Both the position numbers and the translations under genes were made by a program. 12,454 bases of DNA from Nitrososphaerota archaeon. GTDB lineage: Archaea; Thermoproteota; Nitrososphaeria; Nitrososphaerales; Nitrosopumilaceae. The notes beneath the pieces are model-generated. The model searched no databases and had not been told where the DNA came from. It was given only the letters and a program-made list of their open reading frames with translations. Location: contig JAEFDA010000087.1 of the NCBI GenBank assembly GCA_016126025.1, forward strand, positions 1 through 12,454, in the 5' to 3' direction. Shown in pieces: positions 6,258-11,338 of the stretch. Numbering within the stretch: position 1 is the stretch's first letter; every line of letters begins with the position of its first letter.

Positions 6258-7337
6258 TTATCTGGTTCGCATGGCCCGGACCTTGCCGTAGGCCTTGAAC
6301 CCCAGCAGCGCCGGCATTCCGACGTACATGCCGGCGTTCAGGGCGATGACCAGCATTCCGACTCCCAGCACCGAGGCCTCGGAGCCCTCCTCGGCCAGAC
6401 TCATGAGCGAGAGGGATGCCAGCATGGGGGTGATGGCGACCCTGACCATCTCGCGGAAGACGGGGCTCTGCCTCTCCATGTCGGCTATCTGCGGGGACAC
6501 GGCATAGTACAGGTCGTTGAAGGCCCCCATGAACGAGGAGCCCGCCGAGGTGCTCAGCAGGGTGTTGTCGCGGATCTCCCGGAGGTACTGCACCTGGGGG
6601 GCCAGCTCGGTTCCATATGCGGCCGTGGCAATCAGGCATCCGCCGCCTTGGGGCGAGGCTACCACTTGGCACTGCCCGTCCACCAGCTCGGTGCCCTCGC
6701 CGCAGACCACCGTCGGGGCTATCTCCACACACTCACCATCTACCATCTCGTAGCCCTCCTCGCAGGTCACCGGCTCGGGTGGGGGAGGTGGAGGCGGCCG
6801 TATTATCTGACACTGCCCGTCCACCAGCTCGGTGCCCTCGCCGCAGACCACCGTCGGGGCTATCTCCACACACTGGCCATCCATCATCTCGTAGCCCTCC
6901 TCGCAGGCCATCATCACACACTCACCATCCATCATCTCGTAGCCCTCCTCGCAGGCCACCGGCTCGGGGACCGTATACGAGACGGTCGTGCTCACGACGT
7001 CTGTATTGCACCTGATACTGATGGTGTACTCGCCGCTGACCTTCCAGTTGGGGCCTCCCGCCGGGAACGAGAACTCATACTCACCGCCGGCCACCGGGCT
7101 GACCTGCGCCACGCGGATGAGGTTGTTGGTGGGCCCCCACACCTGTATGGTCACCCCGCACAGGAAGTCGGGATCCACATCCTTTATGATGCCGGATACG
7201 GTGATGACATCCCCGTCCTCGTAGGAGACGGCGTTCGTCTCCACCGTTATGGGCGCGATGTTATGGCGGTCGGCAGACACTTGGGCGGCCGTGCCGGCCA
7301 GTATGGCTATGGCCAGCAGGGCAGCCAAGGCTCTCAT
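6258..7337 (-). CDS. Secreted Ig-like / Cys-repeat / CFI-box-type surface protein
   Basis: 359 aa. Residues 1-22 are a signal peptide. Residues about 27-124 form an Ig-like beta domain of the kind common in thaumarchaeal exported proteins, with two cysteines (C60, C110). Then come five copies of a 12-residue C-x-EG-x-E-xx-DG-x-C motif (Cys pairs 129/140, 145/156, 165/176, 192/203, 212/223). A seven-proline linker (181-187) splits copies three and four. The CFI-box-like motif GGGCLIATAAYG (231-242) opens a helical C-terminal region, followed by a likely membrane segment (about 322-345) and a basic tail. This layout suggests a membrane-anchored protein exposed outside the cell. Each CX10C unit could form one disulfide or bind a metal, but nothing in the sequence proves either. 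Its function is unknown; a structural, adhesive or envelope role is inferred. Part of the repeat has been duplicated exactly at DNA level. Confidence 0.88.
   Translation of the reverse strand: MRALAALLAIAILAGTAAQVSADRHNIAPITVETNAVSYEDGDVITVSGIIKDVDPDFLCGVTIQVWGPTNNLIRVAQVSPVAGGEYEFSFPAGGPNWKVSGEYTISIRCNTDVVSTTVSYTVPEPVACEEGYEMMDGECVMMACEEGYEMMDGQCVEIAPTVVCGEGTELVDGQCQIIRPPPPPPPEPVTCEEGYEMVDGECVEIAPTVVCGEGTELVDGQCQVVASPQGGGCLIATAAYGTELAPQVQYLREIRDNTLLSTSAGSSFMGAFNDLYYAVSPQIADMERQSPVFREMVRVAITPMLASLSLMSLAEEGSEASVLGVGMLVIALNAGMYVGMPALLGFKAYGKVRAMRTR
6670..6733. repeat. 64-bp perfect direct repeat, copy A
   Basis: Identical over 64 nt to 6811-6874. The 141-nt offset (47 codons) keeps the reading frame. 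It encodes the GEGTELVDGQC repeat unit and the start of the flanking linker. Confidence 0.85.
6811..6874. repeat. 64-bp perfect direct repeat, copy B
   Basis: Second copy of the repeat at 6670-6733, within the same gene. Identity at synonymous positions points to a recent in-frame duplication or gene conversion rather than protein-level constraint alone. Confidence 0.85.
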
Positions 7338-7360
7338 GCACTTCGCTAGTATGGCGTCCG

Positions 7361-7370
7361 TATTTAATTA
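7361..7370 (-). promoter_or_regulatory. TATA box for the Ig-like surface protein
   Basis: On the minus strand TAATTAAATA is centred about 28 nt before the ATG at 7337, consistent with a leaderless transcript. Confidence 0.65.
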
Positions 7371-7468
7371 TTATGGATCCAACGAGTTGTTGCAATATCC
7401 GAGAATCATACCATTCCCCGTCTTGGCCGTCGGCCATTGATGCCTTAATCCGGCTAGGGGCAAAGGTC

Positions 7469-7505
7469 CTGACTGCTGGTGCGATCACCCCGAGCACGCG
7501 TCGAG
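7469..7505. repeat. 37-bp direct repeat, copy 1 (intergenic)
   Basis: Matches 7542-7578 at 35 of 37 positions. This copy lies downstream of the nuclease gene's stop and carries a duplicate of the gene's last codons plus its TGA, out of frame with the gene (73-nt offset). Confidence 0.8.
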
Positions 7506-7541
7506 AGGAGTCCCCCGGCGAGGTGCGGGTCCGCGTCCGTG

Positions 7542-7578
7542 CTGACTGCCGGTGCGGTCACCCCGAGCACGCGTCGAG
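7542..7578. repeat. 37-bp direct repeat, copy 2 (spans the nuclease stop codon)
   Basis: Covers the last codons and TGA stop of the minus-strand nuclease gene and 16 nt beyond. It is separated from copy 1 by 36 nt of unrelated sequence. Both copies contain the small inverted repeat GGTG-N4-CACC, and one of the two mismatches falls in its 4-nt loop. Confidence 0.8.
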
Positions 7579-8127
7579 CGCCCAGGGAGAGTATCGGAAC
7601 TCGGACTTGTCGCAATAGTACTGGTTGATCCAACCCAGCCCGAACTCGATCATCATGTCATTCAGCAGTATGCCGTCGCTGCAGTACACCGCCGCAATGG
7701 TCCTGCCGTAGGGTCCGGTGACCTGCAGGTCGTCCACGTCATAATATGCATATGACCCCGCCGGGCATAGCACGCGAGCCAGCACCGCGTGCGGAGCCGT
7801 CATATTGCCGCTGTCAACCACGTCCACAAGGGCAAGCCGTATCCGGGTGTCGTCTATGTGGACCGTGTTGCCGTCAATGACCCTGACCATCGTGCCCCCG
7901 GTCAGCTCCGGATCTTCGGGGCCAATTACCTCGCGGGGCACGATCCCGTTGTCCATCAGCCACTGCACAATCGTGACGAAGTCACTCTCGCTGATGAGGC
8001 CATCGACGTAATAGCCTGTAACTGTCCGTACCCACTCCGGAAGGTCTGCCTCCGCATGAGCGTAGCCGGATGCCGAGGCGGCGACCGCCGCACAGAACAC
8101 CGCCGAAAACAGGCGTACAGGGGACAC
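7558..8127 (-). CDS. Secreted thermonuclease-fold (SNase-like) protein, divergent active site
   Basis: 189 aa, GTG start. Residues 1-25 are a signal peptide (A-H-A before E26). Residues about 28-66 are the P-E-W-V ... D-F-V-x-x-x-Q-W-L module found in many exported thaumarchaeal proteins. Residues about 79-189 match the staphylococcal-nuclease fold: VRVIDGNTVHID (81-92), IRLALVD (96-102), GPYGRTIAAVYC (138-149) and a C-terminal Gly-Leu-Gly-Trp helix. Compared with the Staphylococcus enzyme, the metal-binding D19, catalytic R35, D40 and R87 equivalents are kept (D85, R97, D102, R142). The D21 equivalent is N87, and the T41-P42-E43 segment is V103-V104-D105, replacing the catalytic glutamate. 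Cysteines 121, 149, 172 and 187 could form two disulfides outside the cell. It may be a weak nuclease or a nucleic-acid binder. The GTG is favoured by a TATA-like box about 26 nt upstream. Confidence 0.85.
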   Translation of the reverse strand: MSPVRLFSAVFCAAVAASASGYAHAEADLPEWVRTVTGYYVDGLISESDFVTIVQWLMDNGIVPREVIGPEDPELTGGTMVRVIDGNTVHIDDTRIRLALVDVVDSGNMTAPHAVLARVLCPAGSYAYYDVDDLQVTGPYGRTIAAVYCSDGILLNDMMIEFGLGWINQYYCDKSEFRYSPWALDACSG

Positions 8128-8148
8128 GCCGCATCATACACATGGCTT

Positions 8149-8157
8149 CATAAAAGA
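8149..8157 (-). promoter_or_regulatory. TATA-like box for the nuclease gene
   Basis: Minus-strand TTCTTTTATGA-type run centred about 26 nt before the GTG at 8127. It supports that GTG as the start and a leaderless transcript. Two nearby ATGs (8134 and 8137 on this strand) are out of frame. Confidence 0.55.
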
Positions 8158-8265
8158 ATGGTGAGCAGATTTGCGGGACCTGTCCAGGCGAATCCGTGGC
8201 AGCGCGCCAGGGCGGGCCGCTCCTGCTGCAATCTGCCTGGGTGCGGCGGAATGCCCTTGGGAAGG

Positions 8266-8274
8266 TTGATTTAC
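8266..8274 (+). promoter_or_regulatory. Weak TATA-like box for the 97-aa gene
   Basis: TTGATTTAC is centred about 25 nt before the ATG at 8295. It is less A/T-rich than the other boxes in the window but sits at the same spacing, and supports the short form of the gene. Confidence 0.35.
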
Positions 8275-8294
8275 CCGCGGTCGTACCGCACGCC

Positions 8295-8588
8295 ATGGAG
8301 ATAGACGCAGACAGGAAGGTGTACATCTTTACGCACGGGCGGGCCGACCTGCGAGAGCGGGCCCTGTCAGCCCTCGAGTCGGCGGGCGTGGACAGGAATG
8401 CGGTGGTGGACGCAGTCCCCAGCCAGACGGGCCAGGTGGGAGACTACATGGCCATGCTGTGGATGCCCCCCAACCCGGATCACATCAAGATGCAGCGCAT
8501 AACGGACGTGGTTCCGGTGGAGCCCGAGGGCATGATAGGCCTGTGGAAGGGCGTGTCCAAGGATGATATCGGGACTGTCCCGCTGTGA
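8295..8588 (+). CDS. Small protein of unknown function (97 aa)
   Basis: Not recognised. The protein is soluble-looking and acidic. An N-terminal strand (KVYIFTHGR) is followed by a helix (ADLRERALSALESAG), so the start resembles a small alpha/beta domain. A Met/Pro-rich middle (AMLWMPPNPDHIKM, about 52-65) and a Val/Pro-rich segment follow. There is no signal peptide, transmembrane segment or cysteine. The open frame extends upstream to 8196, but the TATA-like box at 8266 and the start of coding-like sequence favour the ATG at 8295. It is divergent from the nuclease gene (167-nt gap) and followed by a T-tract, so probably transcribed alone. Confidence 0.65.
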   Translation: MEIDADRKVYIFTHGRADLRERALSALESAGVDRNAVVDAVPSQTGQVGDYMAMLWMPPNPDHIKMQRITDVVPVEPEGMIGLWKGVSKDDIGTVPL

Positions 8589-8603
8589 TGCTTACCTAGG
8601 CTG

Positions 8604-8608
8604 TTTTT
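8604..8608 (+). terminator. T-tract after the 97-aa gene
   Basis: TTTTT begins 15 nt after the stop codon at 8588, and a second run (TTTTTT, 8664-8669) follows. Archaeal RNA polymerase can terminate at such U-tracts, so these are plausible terminators separating this gene from atpF. No stem-loop is needed or seen. Confidence 0.4.
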
Positions 8609-8688
8609 GGGAATGCGCGCGCGGGTGTTCTGTCCGCGAATCGACAGGGCATGCCATGATGTGTTTTTTGCAATTGTCCCTCATAAGG

Positions 8689-8696
8689 GTTAAATT
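8689..8696 (+). promoter_or_regulatory. TATA-like box for atpF
   Basis: The GTTAAATT region is centred about 26 nt before the GTG at 8719. It supports the GTG start and a leaderless transcript covering atpF and the dehydrogenase. Confidence 0.6.
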
Positions 8697-8718
8697 GGCA
8701 GAGACGCGGTAGCCTGCC

Positions 8719-9012
8719 GTGAAGATATTCACGGTGGGTAGCAAGTCGTTCGTGACCAGCTTCCAGCTGGCCGGGGTGCCTGGCAGGATAACCGAGGACC
8801 CCGGCAAGGCTCTGGACGAGATAAAGGCGCTCACCGACGACCCCGACGTAGGGCTTGTTCTTGTCAGTGATGACATCACCGGATCCATAGGCGACGAGCT
8901 GACGCGCCTGCGCGCCCAGAGGTCTGCCTTGGTATTTGCGCTGCCCGCCGCCGGCGGCAAGAAGGTGGACGTGGACTACCGCGCCATGCTCAAAAAGATA
9001 CTGGGCGTGTAG
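8719..9012 (+). CDS. atpF: A/V-type ATP synthase subunit F
   Basis: 97 aa, about the normal length for archaeal subunit F, the small central-stalk subunit that helps couple rotation to ATP synthesis. The N-terminal part has the family's flavodoxin/CheY-like layout: MKIFTVGSKSFVTSFQLAGV (1-20), a variable helix, then V-G-L-V-L-V-S-D-D-I (44-53) and the strand A-L-V-F-A-L-P (69-75). These are conserved features of NtpF/AtpF. The C-terminal helix (DYRAMLKKILGV) is the part that interacts with the rotor in studied homologues. GTG is the start, positioned 26 nt after a TATA-like box. No other ATP synthase subunit lies in the window, so the gene is separated from the rest of the complex. The next gene follows after 2 nt, so they are probably co-transcribed. 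Confidence 0.85.
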   Translation: MKIFTVGSKSFVTSFQLAGVPGRITEDPGKALDEIKALTDDPDVGLVLVSDDITGSIGDELTRLRAQRSALVFALPAAGGKKVDVDYRAMLKKILGV

Positions 9013-9014
9013 GC

Positions 9015-10040
9015 ATGAGATACGCGGTGGTGGGGGGCCCATCCAGCATAAGGGTGGACGAGTCCGAGCCGCCCGTCCCCGGACCGGGGGACATACTGGT
9101 GAGGATGGCCGCCTGCGGCATCTGCGGCTCGGATCTGGAGAAGGTGTATGGCAGCTACGGGCAGCCGTCCATGAGACTGGGCCACGAACCGGCCGGCACC
9201 GTACTGGAAGTGGGCGGGGATGTGGAGGGAATATCGCCGGGGGACAGGGTATTCACGCACCACCATGTCCCGTGCTATTCGTGCCACCTGTGCCGGCACG
9301 GCAACGAGACGCGGTGCCCGGAGTACTCGCGCTCGAACCTCTCCCCCTGCGGGCTGGCCGAGGAGTATTTGGTGCCGGCCTGGAACGTGGAGAGGGGAGG
9401 GGTCCTCAAGCTGCCCGACTCGATGACGTTCGAGGAGGCGGCCCTGATCGAACCGCTGGCCTGCTGCGTGCGGGCCTGGTCCAAGTGCCGGTACGAACGC
9501 GGGGACTCGGTGGCGGTCTTCGGCGTGGGCTCCACGGGCATGATGCATGCGATGCTGGCTGCCCAGTACGGGTTTGGCGGGATATACTGTGTGGACGTGA
9601 ACCGGTTCAGGCTGGATTATGCAACGTCCTTGGTGGATAGCGATGGAGTAATGGCCGACGAGCATACCGCCGAGACGCTGCGCCGGAAGACCGACGGGCG
9701 GGGCGTGGACCTGGCCGTGGTGGCCACCGGCAGCCTGGGCGCCCTTCAGTCGGCCATCGACTCGGTCAGGTACGGCGGGACAGTCATCATGTTCGGGGTG
9801 CCCTCCAAGGGCGCCACCATGCCTATGGATATGGACCATATGTACTCCCGGGAGGTTACTTTGACGGGCAGCTACGCCGCCTCGGACCTGGACACCAAGA
9901 GCGCCCTGGAGATGGTGCGGGACGGCACCATGGACGTGGGCAGGCTGGTGACTCACCGGTACGGCGTGGCCGACGCGCAGAGGGCGTTTGACCACGCCCG
10001 GAGCGGGTCCGATGCGGTAAAGATCATAATAACCGGATGA
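9015..10040 (+). CDS. Zinc-dependent medium-chain alcohol/polyol dehydrogenase
   Basis: 341 aa member of the MDR superfamily, close in layout to threonine/sorbitol dehydrogenases; predicted to oxidise a secondary alcohol with NAD+ in the cytoplasm. The catalytic-zinc ligands are readable as C37 (CGICGSD), H57-E58 (GHE) and E146 (LIEPLA). The structural-zinc site is C87, C90, C93, C101 (CX2CX2CX7C). The Rossmann motif G-V-G-S-T-G is at 170-175, and D194 ends the second strand, which favours NAD over NADP. Catalytic domain about 1-150 and 290-341, cofactor domain about 150-290. The start ATG is 2 nt after the atpF stop with no room for its own promoter, so it belongs to the atpF transcript. Substrate not assignable. 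The LsrF-like aldolase 57 nt downstream hints at carbohydrate or phospho-sugar chemistry (inference). Confidence 0.9.
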   Translation: MRYAVVGGPSSIRVDESEPPVPGPGDILVRMAACGICGSDLEKVYGSYGQPSMRLGHEPAGTVLEVGGDVEGISPGDRVFTHHHVPCYSCHLCRHGNETRCPEYSRSNLSPCGLAEEYLVPAWNVERGGVLKLPDSMTFEEAALIEPLACCVRAWSKCRYERGDSVAVFGVGSTGMMHAMLAAQYGFGGIYCVDVNRFRLDYATSLVDSDGVMADEHTAETLRRKTDGRGVDLAVVATGSLGALQSAIDSVRYGGTVIMFGVPSKGATMPMDMDHMYSREVTLTGSYAASDLDTKSALEMVRDGTMDVGRLVTHRYGVADAQRAFDHARSGSDAVKIIITG

Positions 10041-10066
10041 CGCCCGGACGCAGGGTATCCACAAAG

Positions 10067-10073
10067 GATTAAG
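10067..10073 (+). promoter_or_regulatory. TATA-like box for the aldolase-family gene
   Basis: GATTAAG is centred about 27 nt before the GTG at 10098 and only about 18 nt before the alternative TTG at 10089. It therefore favours the GTG start and suggests an internal promoter in addition to any read-through from the dehydrogenase. Confidence 0.5.
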
Positions 10074-10097
10074 TGGGACCGCCCGAATTTGCTTCGC

Positions 10098-10910
10098 GTG
10101 GACTGGGGACTGGAGAATAGGCTGGCCCGTATAGTGCGGCGTCCCCACAACCGCGCCCTGATGCTGGCCGTGGACCACGGGTACTTTCTGGGGCCCACCG
10201 AGAGGCTGGAGGATCCCCGCAGCACCATAGCCCCGCTGCTAAAGTACTGCGACTCGCTCATGCTGACCCGGGGCGTGCTGCGCACGTCGGTTTCCGCCTC
10301 GACGGGCACGCCCATGGTGCTGCGCGTGTCGGGGGGCACCAGCATAATAGGCGAGGACCTGTCCCGGGAGGATATCACCGTGAGCATCCGGGATGCTATA
10401 CGGCTGAACGCCACGGCCCTGGCGATGTCCATATTCGTGGGTTCAAAGTACGAGTACCAAACCATAGTCAACCTGGGCAGGCTGGTGAACGAGGCAGAGG
10501 AGTGCGGCATGCCGGTGCTGGCGGTCACCGCCGTGGGAAAGGAGATGGCCCGCGACACCCGGTACCTGTCGCTGGCGTGCAGGATGGCCGCCGAGCAGGG
10601 GGCCCACATAGTAAAGACGTACTACTGCGAGGACTTTGAGCGGGTAGTGGATTCCTGCCCCGTTCCGGTTATAATAGCGGGCGGCAAGAAGATACCCGAG
10701 AGGGATGCGCTGGACCTGACGTACAAGGCGGTACGGGCAGGCGCCGTGGGCGTGGACATGGGCCGCAACATTTGGCAGTCGGCCAACCCGGTGCCAATGA
10801 TCCGGGCCGTCCGCAGCATAGTGCACGGCAACGCCGACACCGCATCGGCTTGGGAGATGTACAACCGGCTGGTCTCCGAGTCCTCCGGGCCCCGGTCCGA
10901 GAGCAGCTGA
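10098..10910 (+). CDS. Class I aldolase family (DhnA/FbaB-LsrF-like)
   Basis: 270 aa TIM-barrel protein. It resembles bacterial LsrF, the thiolase of autoinducer-2 degradation, along its whole length: M-D-W-G-L-E-N-R-L at the start, VDHGYFLGPT (25-34), LTRGVLR (56-62), LRVSGGTS (75-82), HIVKTYY (170-176), PVIIAGGKK (190-198) and VDMGRNIWQS (219-228). K173 in KTYY is the equivalent of the family's catalytic lysine. The same COG contains archaeal class I fructose-bisphosphate aldolases and the aminodideoxyheptulosonate synthase of alternative shikimate synthesis, so the reaction cannot be fixed from sequence alone. The GTG at 10098 gives the family-typical N-terminus and correct TATA spacing; a TTG at 10089 would add three residues. 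No lsr transporter, kinase or lsrG gene is nearby, so AI-2 breakdown is not supported by context. Confidence 0.85.
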   Translation: MDWGLENRLARIVRRPHNRALMLAVDHGYFLGPTERLEDPRSTIAPLLKYCDSLMLTRGVLRTSVSASTGTPMVLRVSGGTSIIGEDLSREDITVSIRDAIRLNATALAMSIFVGSKYEYQTIVNLGRLVNEAEECGMPVLAVTAVGKEMARDTRYLSLACRMAAEQGAHIVKTYYCEDFERVVDSCPVPVIIAGGKKIPERDALDLTYKAVRAGAVGVDMGRNIWQSANPVPMIRAVRSIVHGNADTASAWEMYNRLVSESSGPRSESS

Positions 10911-11040
10911 GCGGGGTCGGCGGCATTCAATCGGAGACCTGACTCGGCTTGGGCAGTCCGGCGCCCTCCTAGGTTTACCGTACCGAATGGGGCCGTCCTC
11001 CGGTCTCGACCCTACCGTGATCTTTGAATTAGCATGGATG

Positions 11041-11074
11041 CTGCATGGTCATCTACCGGCCGTGCACCATGCAG
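11041..11074. repeat. Inverted repeat, 9-bp perfect arms
   Basis: CTGCATGGT (11041-11049) and ACCATGCAG (11066-11074) are exact reverse complements around a 16-nt centre that itself contains the palindrome CGGCCG. Confidence 0.6.
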
Positions 11075-11116
11075 ACATACGGGGCTGCCGCATGACCTAC
11101 CGTGCATTTGGGCATT

Positions 11117-11150
11117 CGCATGGGCGGAGGGGGTCTACCCCCCGGATGCG
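11117..11150. repeat. GC-rich nested hairpin
   Basis: Outer arms CGCAT (11117-11121) and ATGCG (11146-11150) enclose GGGGG-TCTA-CCCCC, a tight 5-bp stem with a 4-nt loop. It would be a very stable hairpin as RNA. No T-tract follows. Confidence 0.55.
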
Positions 11151-11181
11151 CCTGACCGGGCCCGTCATATGTCAAGCCGTT

Positions 11182-11198
11182 TATGGCCTTTGGCCATA
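11182..11198. repeat. Inverted repeat TATGGCC-TTT-GGCCATA
   Basis: Perfect 7-bp arms with a 3-nt loop. It could be a hairpin in RNA or a dyad site for a dimeric DNA-binding protein. It lies about 120 nt upstream of the BspA-like gene's TATA-like box. Confidence 0.55.
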
Positions 11199-11308
11199 TG
11201 GATCGTGCATACGCCATGTCGCATAGCGCCGGATAGCCTTGACATCCCCTGACGCGGCCACGGAAGATTGATCTAAATTGCTAATGAATTGTGAGCGTCT
11301 GCTTCAGA

Positions 11309-11315
11309 TTTTTAT
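11309..11315 (+). promoter_or_regulatory. TATA-like box for the BspA-like gene
   Basis: TTTTTAT is centred 27 nt before the ATG at 11339, the same geometry as the other genes here. Confidence 0.6.
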
Positions 11316-11338
11316 GGTTCTAAGGGCCCAGCTGCGCC

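Larger units (their letters stand above)
10911..11338. other. 428-nt non-coding region rich in inverted repeats
   Basis: No convincing gene on either strand. The stretch from about 11030 to 11225 is crowded with GCAT/ATGC/CATATG strings and holds three clear stem-loops (11041-11074, 11117-11150, 11182-11198). An imperfect direct repeat of about 30 nt links 11008-11037 and 11094-11123 (GACC(C)TACCGTG ... GCATGG). From about 11265 the sequence becomes A/T-rich and carries the promoter of the BspA-like gene. Candidates are a structured non-coding RNA, an upstream regulatory region, or decayed repeat/mobile DNA. Confidence 0.5.

Noticed and set aside
6219..7349. 376-aa open frame on the plus strand opposite the Ig-like gene
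   Set aside because: Its repeats mirror the cysteine repeats of the real minus-strand gene. The product is His/Gly-rich with no signal or fold, and the minus strand has a signal peptide and recognisable domains.
7469..7578. 37-bp direct repeats as attachment sites of an integrated element
   Set aside because: Only 36 nt separates the copies, with no integrase or cargo, and the site is not a tRNA gene.
8976..10178. 400-aa open frame on the minus strand opposite the dehydrogenase
   Set aside because: Antisense shadow in GC-rich DNA; the opposite strand encodes complete zinc and NAD motifs.
10995..11020. T-arm-like string (GGTCTCGACCC) suggesting a tRNA
   Set aside because: No acceptor stem, D-arm or anticodon arm can be placed at suitable distances.
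10987..11252. Two short plus-strand open frames in the gap before the BspA-like gene
   Set aside because: Composition is not coding-like, no promoter has the usual spacing, and they run through the inverted repeats.
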